A DNA stretch of 64,000 nucleotides from Margaritifera margaritifera. Taxonomy: Eukaryota > Mollusca > Bivalvia > Unionida > Margaritiferidae. The stretch is from NCBI GenBank assembly GCA_029931535.1, contig JAQPZY010000962.1, positions 310,001-374,000 on the forward strand, read 5' to 3'. Positions 35,820 through 49,253 of the stretch are shown piece after piece. Each line of letters opens with the position of its first letter. The first letter of the stretch is position 1. Under the pieces are notes generated by a model. The model was not told where the DNA came from. It made no database searches and was given only the letters and a program-made list of their open reading frames with translations. Position numbers and translations under genes: made by a program.

Positions 35820-36189
35820 GAGGCGGCGGCTGCTACTCGATATTGATGAAAATATATAGCAATACATCCGTCGTTTAATGCTTTCTTCGTCAGGTCTTCG
35901 GGCAGAACACAAGTCCAGAACAGTAGGAGGGGTGTGTGTGTGTGTTTGAGTCTCTCCTGTACATTTATAGGGGTTGTTTTAAAATTGCTTTTAAATCGTT
36001 TGGACTTTTCCATTTTAGAGTGAAGTTTTATAAACTAACAACAAAAACCTTTTTCATTCTAGTGACAGTGTATTAAATATTGTTACCTATTAGCAGTTAC
36101 TATAATATAATCGAGTATTCCTATCATCAAAATAGTTACCTTTAATCATCGGCAATTCCAGTGTATTATTGTGTCAGACACATTTATGA

Positions 36190-37560
36190 ACGTGGTGGCA
36201 GTATGGGTCTTCTGGCAGCTTTCCCTGGTGCGATATCAACGGACTCTCCAATGTTTATTATCTAAAGACTCCCAAACTTATTGAAAAGCTTGATAGGACC
36301 GTTAGATGCTTTGGGAAGTCTAGTAGATTCTTAATTCCTCTCCTTGTTTCGTTTAGAGCATGCATAACTACCGGCGGCAGCGGTCTGCTGCTCGTTTGGT
36401 GAGCTGGTTTTAGCCGGTTTCTCTGGAGTAGAGTTCGAAATCTTCTCTGTTACATTTATTCTTTGTCCACTGGGGCCAGTGGTTTGCTGCTCTTTTCGTG
36501 GGCTGCATTCAGGTGGTTTCTTGTTTGTAGCATTAGGTTTTTTAATTCATACGCTGTCACACTGATTCTTTGCTTTGTCTGCTTCACTGTCTGTTTGGAT
36601 GGCTACTAGTCAAGACTATGAATTTGGCTTGACATTCTAGCCATGTAATGTCTGTCTGTATGCAGACAGTATATGTGGACGTTTTCGTCTCCACGTTAGC
36701 CGCGCTGGCATAGGTTTTGCCAGCCGTGTTCCACAAATTTCCTTGTCACAAGAAAGCTAATGCCTTTCTCCTCTTCCACTCGTCGGGTCTCCTTCTCAAA
36801 TTTTCACTCAGTGCAGTCCCTGGTGTACGAGAAATGCTCTTCCTGGCAGTTTGAACAAGAGACTTTCTCTGTGCAGGGCGATCCATCGTGACTCTTCGGC
36901 CCGCATCTGGGGAAGACTGGTTTCTTCTTGCAGCTATCTTTGTGGTGGCCATATTTCTGGCAGTTAAAACACCGCAAAGGATTAGGGATGAAAGGGTTAG
37001 CAGGAATATTCAGGATCAGTGTCGGCAAAGTGGCGCACTTAAACTTGATGATATAGGTGTTTGTGGGAATCAACTAGCGTTACGGCGAATTTTGATTCGC
37101 TTCACTTGTATCAAGTTCTGAGAGCTGAGATTTGCGAGCACCTCAGTCTCACTGCAGCAATCAAAATCTCGAGATCGTACAACATCTCTTGACGAGTTGA
37201 GGGATCTGTGTGGAAATGCCTTAATGGGTATCTCCACGAATCATATTAGAGCAAAGCAGATTGTCTGAGTGAGCTTGGCAGGTACACACTACAAGTAGTT
37301 GGCCCAAACTAAGTTGTTTTGCACTTCTTGGCTCTGCAGCCAAGCCCTGAAGAGCTTTATCTATCACAAAAGGTGACAACTTTGTTATGTTGCTTTTTAA
37401 ATTCTCATCAATGGATTAAATGATGAAACATCTTCGCCAATTTTCCTGACCTAAACGCGTTTCCTCATCCGAGTCGTTGGTTGAATTATTCTTGGTCCTT
37501 TTGAGACCAGGTCTCACACTGTTGGTTAAAGTTTTTGGCTGGGTTACCCATAGAGGCATA
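36190..37560 (-). pseudogene. Decayed LINE ORF1 (gag-like, zinc knuckles)
   Basis: Read on the minus strand, the order of blocks is that of a non-LTR element ORF1. First (about 37380-37210) comes a KLSPF-like segment, then ALQGLAAE and a GQLLVVC block. Next (37200-37080) come a SLNSSRDVV block and a LSSQNLIQVKRIKIRRN block. PTNTYIIKF and NPFIPNPLRCFNCQKYGHHK follow (37070-36930). The CCHC knuckle is Cys-x2-Cys-x4-His-x4-Cys, followed by Cys/His spacers in CGPKSHDGSPC and CSNCQEEH. A WKxEKE...RVEEEK-like stretch follows after a frameshift, then a Ser/Thr/Pro/Lys-rich tail to about 36200. At least two frameshifts and several stops disrupt it. ORF1 proteins bind element RNA. No ORF2 follows to the left. 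Confidence 0.8.
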
Positions 37561-37959
37561 TAAAATAATTCGTCACCTGTGCTCCCCACCCACCTCTGAG
37601 CCCAACAAGGGGACAGAGATTTACATTAATATATTGCGTTTCTCTTGTCAGGGCTACATATAGTGATGTACTCAAGCAAAGTAGAAACATTACTCAATTG
37701 AACCTTGCCACCGCCCTCAGATGCTATGTCGTTTGTAAGATTTGGTGAACAACACAATATTGGTCAATCATTGAGGTAATTTGTAAACTATATCTAAAAC
37801 AATTAAACTGAATAAGTTTAACATAGTCAGTGAAACTTTTCGTTACAAGCTGATTGATCAGACCGGGCCATTATGACCATTGGTCTAAATAAAGTTGAGG
37901 CCACAGTAGCATGTTGCATCGGAGCCACAACCTTTGACATCTAATCTAATCAATTACCA

Positions 37960-38110
37960 GGATCCTCTCCTCCAACGACACGGGACGCAACTCACGGCAA
38001 GCACGTTGCCTCCACTCAGTCGCCGTTTACTACATGCAGCGATGACGCATGCGATCTACTCAACAACCCCGAACCCGCAGGGGAACTCAATCGAAGAATG
38101 ATCCTAATTA
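37960..38110 (-). other. GC-richer block upstream of LINE ORF1, possible element 5' UTR
   Basis: This block is noticeably GC-richer than its surroundings and lies about 400 bp upstream (in minus-strand sense) of the LINE ORF1. It contains GACGCATGCGATC. A 5' UTR with internal promoter is plausible but is inference from position and composition only. Confidence 0.3.
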
Positions 38111-39083
38111 CCGTTCTCATGATGCGTGACATTATACGACATTATTTAGTGAAGAATATGTCTTTGCAATGGCAGCTTCTGTAATTTTTTCCTAGGAGTT
38201 TTTCTCATTTTGGCAGAAAGGCAAGAGCGTGTTGAAATTGCTGATTAAACCGAACCGATCAGAGACTTAAACAGCAAATAATTTGCTATAATCCATCAAA
38301 TAAATTGTTGTTGTAATATTGTGAAGAAATAATGCTGATTAATACGTTGCTTATAGTTTTTGTAAAAATAATACGCATAAAACAGTTAGGTTGCAAATTG
38401 AAATCGATATCCTTTAAGGCAAACCTGATGTGAAAACGATCACTCAATACAGCAAAGACTATTAACGGCTTTAATGGGTACAAATAGTTCATAGTTATTT
38501 CAATTGATACCAGTTTAAAATTATTCACACCAGTAGACAAACTGCCTGCTTCACCAGCTTGATATTTTTACCACGTTTCTGCGCAAATTCCGTTTATTTA
38601 TTACATTGCATAATTCATGACTCAATATTGTGATAACAATACACCTGAACATGTAAGACAAACTTCCTCAAACAAGTTTAAATGTATCAAAATTCCACTG
38701 TAAAATGCTTAGCCACCTACACTGAATTTTGTATCCGTTTAATTCTGTATTAATGAGACAAACTTCCGGGGAAACATATAATATAATGAATGCTGCAGAC
38801 AGGTTTTGATGCAGTGAGACCAATTGGAACAAGAAACATAATTATATAAAGAAACAAGTTAGCAGTGAATTCGTCGTCAGTAATGGGGAGTTTTGAAATT
38901 CATTAACGAGAAAATACCATTCAAGTCCATTTGATAGCACTCGTCCAAAGCTTAATGGTTGTAAATAACTGCATATACATTCTTTGGTCTTTGATAAATT
39001 AGGAGCACTTTTTATTCTAAATGTCATGGTGAATTCTATTAGGTCTTAATTTTCCTAACGTCCATTTAGCAATTTTAAAACAA
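38111..39083. other. AT-rich DNA, nothing recognised
   Basis: I see no feature. The minus frames at 38286 and 38842 are unrecognised. Confidence 0.4.
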
Positions 39084-39108
39084 CAAACAAACAAACAAAC
39101 AAACATTA
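39084..39108. repeat. (AAAC)n microsatellite
   Basis: About six AAAC tetranucleotides. Confidence 0.92.
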
Positions 39109-39954
39109 AATTAAATATTCTAGAAATTCTAATATGCTGAATGATAATTTAGAATCCTTGCTTCAATGCTCATACCAATGACGGCTTTGTACAAAGGAAA
39201 TGTTAATATACGGAGCACGTATGTAATAATGAAGTTTAAAGTTTAAAAGACACAAAGTCAGCATAAGCAATTTAAATAGGTGCAATATTATGACATTTCA
39301 TACCGATCTTACGTCACAGAAGAGCAATGTTAGCGTTCTACATAGAATAATTCCAGTCTTTAAGGACATTCAAATTAACCAGCAAAATTAATACTGCGAA
39401 TGGAAAAGATTTGTCAAAATTACTCATCTATGCCTTTTCCTTTGTTGACACTGCAATTTTGTATGAAAAAGAGTCATTACTGATTTAACCAGTGATAATC
39501 GTAAATATCATATTAATTATGGTTTGAAAATATTACATATCTCAAGAAAATCCACAAGAAGAAATATTAGAATTATGAAGCTGCGAAATCAAAGTGGTGA
39601 ACGGTACACGCTAGAAAGTGCTGCAGGAAAGAAAGAATGAATAATAGGATTAGAGTCATTCCTTCTCAATAATATACCTGATATTGCAGAAATTCGTTAT
39701 TTAAGAAATGAAACTTAGCATGCACAAGAAAAGTAATATTGAAACAGTTCGACACGTCATTAATATACTCCAAGCCAAACATTCTACAGGTAATGGTCTT
39801 TATTTGCATTTAGTTGATTGGCCATCAGCAAGTGTATACATATACATTTAACTTTGCTTAAAACGTTGATGGTGGCATGTTTGATACATACAGAACAAAA
39901 ATCTCTCGCATGTACAAATATTCAATCAATACGAAAGATATATACTTATGTATA
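39109..39954. other. AT-rich DNA, nothing recognised
   Basis: I see no feature in this stretch. Confidence 0.4.
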
Positions 39955-40099
39955 CATACTCACATTCCCATGCACACTCATACATGCATATATACACGTA
40001 CACATTATATACGTATATACATATATGTATATACATATACCCATTCCCATGCACACTCATACATGCATATATATTTAAACATTCTATATATATATGTAC

Positions 40100-40178
<79 letters not shown>
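39955..40178. repeat. Complex CA/TA-rich repeat ending in (TA)n
   Basis: A 33-bp segment beginning CATTCCCATGCACACTCATA is repeated at 39963 and 40042 (79-bp offset), separated by TATA-rich DNA. Nearly pure TA runs from about 40110 to 40178. Five overlapping Ile/Tyr-rich frames on both strands are artefacts. Confidence 0.95.
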
Positions 40179-40180
<2 letters not shown>

Positions 40181-40486
40181 CACACAAACATATACATACC
40201 TGCAGGTATATATCCATGGAGTATGATACAAAATAAGTATACAATCCGTTAATATGTGACCTGTAAAATGCACCAGAATATGTTTGTTCAATCACATGTG
40301 TGCGCTTAAATACAAGCTCTTTCGGGAGAAGACGCCAAAAGTGTCATCAATATATAATCAATATTAGCATTGCTTTTCTTAGTAGTATCAAAAGAACATC
40401 ATATATGAATATGAGAGATAGTAATGCATGAAGTAAATAATGAAATCGACATGAGATGAAAATAACAGCGAGCCTTAAGAACAATA

Positions 40487-40509
40487 TAATAATAATAATA
40501 ATAATTAAT
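40487..40509. repeat. (AAT)n microsatellite
   Basis: ATA/AAT trinucleotide run. Confidence 0.88.
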
Positions 40510-40529
40510 AATGATATAATTAAATCATG

Positions 40530-41330
40530 TAATTTTAAGTAGCATTCATCATAATATTATGTTCAATTTGTGCTCTATGAATATAATTTCCCAAATTTCT
40601 AACCTCGGTAGATTTCGTGAAATTTAGTAATATTATAAATTTCAACATACTCAGCCTTTCCAAAAATAAGAGTTGATATACTTCTTTCTTAGTGACAAAT
40701 AACATTGGCAATTCTAATACAAAGTGAAACTCATCTTCCAGCACGTTGCACAAAATACAAGTTCTTTGGTCTAGTGATGTACATTGTGGTCTCTTCCATC
40801 TCCCTGATTAAGTATGACAAATTTCTATATAATCTAGTTCTTAAAGCTTCTCTGATTTTAGATTGCCAATTTTGGATAAACTGGTCAGCTAGCCGTTTTT
40901 TGACAAAAGATAAGAACACCTTTATGTTCCCAACAGCTTGATTTATCCACACTGCCCCCAGATCAAGACTAGTTAATAGTCCCCGACTAACGATGACTAA
41001 TTTTTCTTTCCAGGACTGCTTTCTATGTCAGTAAGCATTAGGTTATATATGACAGATATATATTTTCTATTATCTGAGGAGATAAGCGTAGTCCAGTATT
41101 TCACAATGGGTAATATCTATTGATTTGTAAGGATGTCCTCCCCAACTCACCATATACATAATCATTTTGGGTAGATTTTTATAACCCTAAGAAGATTTTT
41201 GCAAAAGTTTAAGTGTAACCGCTCAACAGCATTTTCTTCAATAAAATCCCCATACTTCTGATCCATAATTAAGAATGGGTGAATATGTGTGTTTGTTAAC
41301 CATGATCAGAAAAAAGAAGATATCCACTTG
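40530..41330 (-). pseudogene. Decayed LINE ORF2 3' region (C-terminus of the RT polyprotein)
   Basis: Minus-strand blocks in order: a region ending DQKYGDFIEENAVERLHLNF at about 41280-41220, continuing CKNLL. This matches the family pattern ERxHxxFCKxLL seen after the RT domain of several LINE clades. Next, in a shifted frame, comes VYGELGRTSLQINRYY (about 41165-41115). Next comes WINQAVGNIKVFLSFVKKRL with IQNWQSKI (40952-40850). Last comes CNVLEDEFHFVLELP (from 40753), corresponding to the terminal Cys-containing CxxxxEDExHFxxxCP motif. Several stops and frameshifts, and no upstream RT core, so it is a 5'-truncated dead copy. The motifs differ from those at 11.8 and 54.3 kb, so it is a different LINE family. 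Confidence 0.8.
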
Positions 41331-42843
41331 TATATTGTACTGAGCATAATCTTTGTTTATGTTATTGATTAAAGGCTTTCTTTTTTAAAAAAATGAATGC
41401 CTTCGTCCAAGTAAAATCAATTATTTACAATATGTATTTTACATACTTTTTCGTTACAACAAAGAGAAAGGTTTACCTTCATGAATAACAAAAAAGGAAT
41501 TATATAATGCACAAATTATTACATTTACTTCCTTTATACCTTTGGTACTGCTGTCTTTAATTAGCTTTGACTATCTGGTACTCAAATAATGTCTGACTTC
41601 ACGAATCTGCTGTGGAATTTATTTATGTTCTCATTTTATCCAAGTAACAACTAGTATGGAGTTGTATTCTAAATCTATACAGCGGTCATTTGTTACTATA
41701 TCTCTCTACGACGGACATCACGAAATCAAAGCATAAATGCATTTTTTGTTAAGCTTGTTATATTTACTATTTTTTAAGCCTTGACATGCTTTCTTTCAAA
41801 TAGCATTTGAGAATATCGACAGATGTTCACAACAACAAAGATCGCTAACCGTATTTCAATATGCAATGCCGTGATTCAATTGGTAAAATCTATAGTGCTT
41901 AGGAAAAAATCTAATACAGACATGGAACAGGACTAACAAGAGTTTCCAATATGCATTTTCCTCGAGACAAACATGTCCATTGAATATTCCACATAAGTAA
42001 ATATTAAAGACGGCAATGCATACATATACCAAAATTTCTCTCCGTTTACATTTGATCAATAAGGCTGAACAAATTTAAGGTTTTGCAGTTAATTAGGTGG
42101 AAGAAAACAAATGATAAAATGATAATGTCGATTTTAAAGTACATTGTACAGAAAAATGAAAAGATGATTTAAACGTATATACGAACAAAATTAAAAGGTC
42201 ATGTGATTCAAAGTTGTACATTTAAATTAGCAGCTGTTTGCCACTTTTAGAACGAAGTAAAACTCTTTGAAGTTAAAGAGAAAATATTTCCGAAATTTTA
42301 ATTAGATTGATTTAGTTTCTGACTCCATTCAAAGAGAATCTTTAAACGAGGATATAAGTTATAAATTACACTATAACGGCCAATTAACTGGACCACACTC
42401 AGGCCTTTGAGTCAATTATAAAAAGGCATATAAAATATAATTGTAGCCGCCATTGAATAAACATGTACCTTGTTTACCAGATGACCTCATGTAGCATACT
42501 GGTTTAATAAAGTGATCATTACGGTCATTTACTGGTGAATCACTCATTAGTGACTCTATCTAGATCTGAACTCATTAAAAAACTGATTATTGATTGCGCA
42601 AGTAATAGAACAATGTCATCATAATGCTTCAATACAATTTCTGTACTAGCTTGCGTATTTTAATATGTGACTGAATTCTTTACCGTTTAATTTTCTCGCG
42701 ATTTCCATCATTTATGTTGTATCACTGTGTCGTTGTACGTTTAGTTAAGTTTCAATAGAAGAGCATACAGGTGTTACGACTGAAAGTCAAACTTCAATAC
42801 TTGTTTCGCTTAAAAGAGAAAAGCCATTTGCATTGTTTTCATT
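41331..42843. other. AT-rich DNA, nothing recognised
   Basis: About 1.5 kb without a supportable feature. The 67-codon minus frame at 41856 is unrecognised. Confidence 0.4.
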
Positions 42844-42945
42844 GCATCAGAGGCCATATTCTATTCATTGCATCAGAGGCCATATTCTATTCAATGCATC
42901 AGAGGCCATATTCTATTCAATGCATCAGAGGCCATATTCTACCAA
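42844..42945. repeat. 26-bp minisatellite, 4 copies
   Basis: GCATCAGAGGCCATATTCTA recurs at 42844, 42870, 42896 and 42922 with almost no divergence. Confidence 0.97.
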
Positions 42946-43576
42946 GTTAAAGAATGGCGTCAACAATTCCTAATTATACTAGCTTGAGACTGTGTAACGT
43001 TCAGAATAAGCTGCCGAATCACAATGTTTTTATATCTTATGATTTGTTTAAGATTTTTATTTGAAATATGGCAACTTCACATGAAATAAAGATTATATAC
43101 CCCTTTACTCTTGCCGAAACTCACCACTCGACATCGTATGGTATATGTACAGTTTTCATGTACACACATTTTAATGAAGATTGTCTCGGTACAGTTCATC
43201 GCACATAAAGATATTTGCCTGTTTCTTAACAATAATTAAAGGTAGAGAAGACTACAAACTCTGTCGTAATATGTTAATAGATTAATAAACACAGTATGGC
43301 GAAATTAAATCGAAATAAGTTATCAAAATACAACCAAAAAATAACATCAAAGACCCAGGCAAAACATTATAACAATTATGTTAGTGAAAGTCAACATCCT
43401 AATTGCAAGGATAAGTGGTCCATTTGAAAATTGGATAACTGATTCAGGCCGGTAGATTACATCAAAATAAGTATACAAGATCGGTTATTTCAGTATCTGA
43501 CACGCTAGGTTTCAAGGAGAAGTCAATTATTTGATCACGCTGAATGTTCAAAGTCAGATAAAAAATTAATTTGAAA

Positions 43577-43640
43577 AAAAAAACAACAAAACCAAAACCC
43601 CCCACCCCCACCCCAAAAAACCCCAAAAAACCCCCCAACA
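43577..43640 (+). repeat. C/A-only low-complexity block, G4-capable on the minus strand
   Basis: An A-run is followed by C6-A-C5-A-C4-A6-C4-A6-C6, giving five C-runs of four or more. The complementary strand meets the G-quadruplex rule. Confidence 0.9.
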
Positions 43641-44884
43641 AAACAATAACGACAAAAAGACTTAAATAAAACGCCCGTAAAGAAAAAGCTACTTACTTTT
43701 TGGTATTCAGAGAATCTTCTGGTGTATTTGTTCCTTTTGCTCATACAAAAACTTCTTTTATGAAAATGTATGTTAATACATTTTCTTACGCATTCGTATT
43801 GATTCCTCTTAACGCTGAGTGAGCACATTCGTACTCATGTTGAAGTTGGTTAATAGTCTCTCGGGACAAAAAGCCACGTTTATATCGAACGAAATCAAAT
43901 TATTAAACGTCTTTCGCACGTAGTAAGCAGTGAATTAAACTAGGCGTTGACAGAGCGAACCATTTCAACTATATCCTCTGTCAGTTATTATTTTACTTCC
44001 AGGCAAATACGGAAGTTTTAGGGTCTATAAGGATAATATAAACTTGTTATATTTTATAATTGTCCTTCCATTACAATTTAAAACTTTTAGCACGGTAGTT
44101 AGGTTGAAAATTATAGACATACAATGAAGCCGAGACTAACCACTTACTGCTTCGAAATATAATACGAAAATGCGCAAGTGCTGTTAGCTAATGGTCTATC
44201 ATGTTGCGCTACATTTGTGACCATACTCATTCAATTTTCCAATATGTCTGCTGGTTTCTTGCTACTATCTTATTAAGTTTATATAGCTTCTGTTGAGGCC
44301 TCATCAAGATTACAGACGGACGTTATTTAAAGGTTGACAAAAGACTGCTAATTTAATCTTAGAGGCGGCAACATAATGCAGCGCTTTTTCACGAGAAGAA
44401 GATAGCGGACACATTATATTTATACAGCAAGCTTAACTAAGAAGGTCTGAACAAAATGAACGTAGTCGTGTCTGTTTGGGCCGGATTTATTTAATAAAAC
44501 TAATTACGTATTTGGACCTGGGCGGTATTGAAATGTCCCTTTTTGCTACTACAAGCGTTCTTTTTTATGTGATATTTGAAGAAAAATAATGTGTACGCCA
44601 AAATTGAGTTTTTCGTTTATTTTCTACGTAAAAAGGCGCAACCTTTATGTTATCTTGCAAGATTTAAATACATTTGAACAATTTACGAATAAATTTTGGT
44701 AGTAAATGCACTTCAGATAGGATTTACGGTTGAATATATTTTATCAAGGACTTACACTGGGTAAGTTCTAATGCCATTTGAAACGTTATCTGGTGAAATC
44801 ATGTATTACAGTTGCAATTTGTTCATTTGAACCTGGAAAATTGCAAATGAATCGGCAACAGCGATTATTGTGTTGTTCTGTTTT
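43641..44884. other. AT-rich DNA, nothing recognised
   Basis: I see no feature in this stretch. Confidence 0.4.
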
Positions 44885-44996
44885 AGTTTGTTTCTTTAGA
44901 AGACATATTAGACTGGTTTAGTTTGTTTCTTTAGTAGACATATTAGACTGCACAAAGTTTGTTTCTTTAGTAGACATATTAGACTGCACAAATTCT
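44885..44996. repeat. 35-36-bp minisatellite, 3 copies
   Basis: AGTTTGTTTCTTTAGTAGAC is present at 44885, 44920 and 44956. The later two copies end in ATTAGACTGCACAAA. Confidence 0.93.
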
Positions 44997-47538
44997 TAGT
45001 TTACATTTGTGAACACTTCAATCTCTGTTATCCCTGTGAAGACTTCAATGCATATTTGATCTCTATTATTAATGGGCATTATTTTTGTCATGTTTGGTAA
45101 ACTCTCAGGTTTATTCAATGACTAGTCGCAATGTATAAAATAGCGTACTTTTATGTCTAATTCGACCTAAAAAGATACTAAAATTGAATAAGACATTATG
45201 TTATTCATGCAGCATTCACACAAGCCAGTTACATCCCACTTGTCTTCGGTATGTAATATTTACATGTAAATTATTCAATTGCGTTAAATCTTTTAATCCT
45301 ATATATGCAAACTCGAAATGATAAAGTATCTGGATGTAGAAAGTGATCCTAGAACTACCTGGATAGTGAAATAAAATGTATGACCTTGGAATAGAGGTTT
45401 CATTAAAAGATCCCTAAGTATATGAAAATAGTTTAATTTAATTTGTTTTTTATGCTGACCTTTTGCGATGGTCTGGTAGCATTTGTAATTTACTTTTTAA
45501 ATGATATTGGGACTTAAAGTCTACAGTCGACAATTATGGTATTTTATTATGTCAGAAATATATGAGTATGTTTTATGTTTTCGTCTTGATTGCTATAACG
45601 CGAAAATGTGTAGTTTCTATGGCTATAACAATCCTGAGGCTCAGAAAAATCGTTGGAAACAGAAATATTGAATTCAAAGAAATTTAATTTTATTTCCTTG
45701 CTGAATGGAATTTCTTGGTTCTATATGCGCCTCCAATTCCCTTGATGCCTCTGTGTTATTCTGTCTATTTGCTTTGCCTCGTTAAAAATATAATTTAGAA
45801 TCCTGATTCAGTCATGTTTGCACAGCGATAGCATTATGATAGAAAAAGAAAAAACAAATGACAAACTCAAGAGTATATGAAGAAAACATTGATTGATTTC
45901 AAACCTGGTTATTCTTCTGAGTATAACCATTCTGTCACGACAAACATATGAGCCGGAAAGAAATTCTTTTGACCTAAAAATATTGACAAAACATTTTCTA
46001 ATATCTTCGAGTAAATATGTTATGTAATCAACCGACAATATAAAGATACCAAGATGTATGCACATATATTGTTATAGATTCCTAAAAGTTATGTGGTTCG
46101 AGAAAATAACACTTGCCCGGGAAATGTAAAATATTTACTTTTCTAATGTACAAAACCATGGTAGCAATGCGAAAACTTTATAGTTTTAATGCTGTGAACG
46201 TTATTGTGTGGAAGACATACTTCAGAATTTTTTTTTTTTAGGTTCCTTAATATAAATAACTTAAAACGTTTATTAACTAACTACATTTACAAGCCACGTG
46301 TAAGTCGGCTTAGGAAAAGAACGTCTAGAATTTTCAAAGGATCAATAGAAGCACGCATAATAAATTGAGCCTCGTCACAAGGAAAATAAAATGTGTGTAC
46401 CTTTTCGGTCACTTTATATACGGGTACGTGTCATTCGGGCTTTTTTGAGTGATTCCTACATGTATCAGCAATAGCTTTAATTATTATAACCTAGGTTCTA
46501 ACCAAGAGGTTGAAGACAAAAGTCGATTAACTAACAAAAAGATCAGCTATCGACACTATTTCTTCATCACTACTCTGAAGGTCATCTTGGAGTTACGTTA
46601 TATACGTACATTTATGCCTCGTAACAAGTATTTAATCTCTTGGATTAGCTTGATGTAATAAAATGAATGATTTACTTTAAATCCGTTCAATATGTTTGTC
46701 CTGAGTTGGATAGGACTGTTAGGATTGCCAGAATAATTGTAGTTTTTAACTCCTTAAGAAACTTCGAGAAAGAATGAAAATTCTCACCAGAAGGAACGAA
46801 AATAGCAACAACATTTGTGATGCATTTGTTCAATTAAAATTAAATTCAGCAGTAATAGCAAAGGTAAATAGTAAAATAATATCAAATAAATCAAATTATT
46901 CTATTTCCTGCACACTTTCTTACGTGACATCATGATCAAGTAATTTTTGCCAGAAGGGAGTTAGTAAAGCTTTCCTTGCCCAACTAAACGCGCGTCAGAA
47001 AGAAACTGTTTTAAGCAAGGTTATTCAACTTAATGCATTCAATTGAAAGAAGTCTTAAGGACTTTTTAATGTTTGAGAATAACATACGGCAATCTATGAA
47101 TCTCATCTAATCATCAAAACTGAAAATATTGAACCACTTCAAAGCCAAGCAAACACCGTAAATGAGGTTAATGCTTTTTAGCGTTACACACAATCAGTTG
47201 TTCCGTACTTTGTCCACACTGACCCAGTGATTAAATAATATTGATGCCATATGTGCACGCTTTATATAGTTCATTTAATCATTACAAAAGAGTTTTTGAC
47301 TTGGAATAAATTTAGCACTTTCCGTGAAATATTGCTCGTAAGAAACACCCCGCTGGATCTTCATTGTGACTAAGTAGAATGGCTAGGTCATAAATATGAT
47401 AATAACCTAACTTAAATGAATTATTCAGGTCTGATTATCCCTAAGCAAGAAAGTCCATCTGGTAGTGACTTGTATAGTGTGCATAAAGAGATAAAATTAA
47501 AAACATAAATAAATAAAGATTGTGAAGAAATAACAAAA
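44997..47538. other. AT-rich DNA, nothing recognised
   Basis: About 2.5 kb without a supportable feature. The 85-codon minus frame at 45808 and the 69-codon plus frame at 46449 are unrecognised. Confidence 0.4.
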
Positions 47539-47540
47539 AG

Positions 47541-47586
47541 ACCCCCCCCCCAAAAAAAAAAAAAACAAACAACAAAAACAAAACAC
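47541..47586 (+). repeat. C-run plus A-run low-complexity block
   Basis: A run of about 10 C adjoins about 13 A and CAAACAACAAAAAC. This is the same C/A strand bias as the blocks at 26.79 and 43.58 kb. Confidence 0.88.
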
Positions 47587-48898
47587 AACATGACTGGTGG
47601 TTTTTCCACTAACTGGCTCAAAACGATCACAACGCAGGAAGCAACTATACAATGGAAATAAATGTCTTTGTATACAGGCTCAAACGCACATTAATTTAAC
47701 ACATCGGAAAAATTAACCTACATAACAAGACGGTAAAAATTAATAATTATGAAGGAAATTTAGTCAGTCGACGTTGCATTTTTAGTTGGTTTTGGTAGCT
47801 CTCTTTCCCCATCAATTGATAAACGTGTCCAAATTATGGGGTTTTACTCGTTGCCGCATCACAAAATTAAGTAAGCCATTAGTACCCTGATCAAACAACT
47901 GGCTGGTTTTGTTTCCTGTTAACGAATGTACGAAAGAAGACATTGATTACGCAATAGATCCGCGACGTATGCTTTTATTGCACTGCAAAATATAATTTGA
48001 TCACTTATATAATCACATATCAAGAAATTAATAAAAGAAAGACGTCGATCCAATTGCATTTTCCAAACAATTTTTATTTGGTGTTACATCAATTTTAGAG
48101 AGGAAATGAAATCTTATTACTAACTATCGGTAAAAAGGGTAATAACAAAAGGTGGCATTTATCAATGACAGATAAAAAAAACATAAAGTAAGGCGGAGAG
48201 ACGCAATTACTTTTCCTCAAAAGGCATTATTTGCCTTTAACACAGTTCTGAAATAAACCTAATTCGATTTTGAAGAACGATAACCTTGCAGTTCAAAAAG
48301 TAGGTCAAAAGATGAATGAATATACATAGCTCATAAAGTAGGTATAAATATGAATGAATGTACAGAGCTCAGAATATTATTACCCCTCTAGATATCTTCA
48401 AATTCAAGGCATCATTTATCCATTTTGTGATTTCCATTTTTGAGACGCCTTGCTGCAAATCTCACACGAAATTCGTATAATTAGCCAAGTCTAACGTAAT
48501 GATTTCTTGAATTATTTGTTCAACGGCTTGGAAGAATTTTGTCCTTGGTTTTGTATCTTGTGCAATACAAAATAAAATGACTCTTACATTAAACAAAATG
48601 TCCGGAGAAGATGATTTGAATGGCAAGTGAACATAAAATATATTTTTAAGCCAACTGAGCACTCTTACTGAGTTTAAGACAATTATTTCAGTATTTTGCC
48701 CTGCACAAATGAAGACAAGACTATGAAGTAGCGATCGTATCGAAGAAGAAAAGATAATAATTATACAAATAAACATATTCCTGTGGGCCACCGGTGTTAA
48801 CCGGGGAAAAGTAACTTTCTCAGTTCAATTACATTGTATGGAACAAACGATCCATTACCACTTTTAACTGAAGTTATATATAACTTGGAATCATATGT
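47587..48898. other. No recognised gene (109-codon minus frame)
   Basis: The frame at 48462-48791 is hydrophobic at its N-terminus and not repetitive. I recognise no domain, so it may be chance. Confidence 0.35.
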
Positions 48899-49040
48899 AA
48901 GGAAACTAATTAGAACCTTTAAAGTTGAATATCAAATGTCATTTAAGGAAAAGCTAATTAGAACTTTTAAACTTGAATATTAAATGTAATTTGAAGAAAT
49001 ACTAATTAGATCTTGTAAACTTGAATATTAAACCTAATCT
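48899..49040. repeat. About 59-bp tandem repeat, 2.5 copies
   Basis: CTAATTAGA...TTTAAA..TTGAATATTAAATGTAAT segments recur three times with moderate divergence. Confidence 0.85.
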
Positions 49041-49253
49041 AAAGCAGTCATTGATAAACCTTTTTTTCTACATTAAGTTTTATATTAAATACTTGTAGAT
49101 TGTAACCCTTAGCTCTAATAGTTTTCATTTATTGTGTAATTATTTTATTTACTACCAGTGTTTGTCAAATTCAATGACTATACTTCGCCATTAATTTAAA
49201 AAACAATCCTTTGAAAAGAGTGAAGATATTTATATCCTTCTAATTTAATTTCG

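Noticed and set aside
35619..36013. Ser-rich and Val-rich minus-strand frames
   Set aside because: They are driven by the CTA trinucleotide tract and the adjacent hairpin.
36746..36952. Arg-rich 68-codon minus frame as a separate protein
   Set aside because: It is a shifted frame over the LINE ORF1 zinc-knuckle region.
39877..40295. Five overlapping Tyr/Ile/His-rich frames
   Set aside because: They are products of the TA/CA repeat on both strands.
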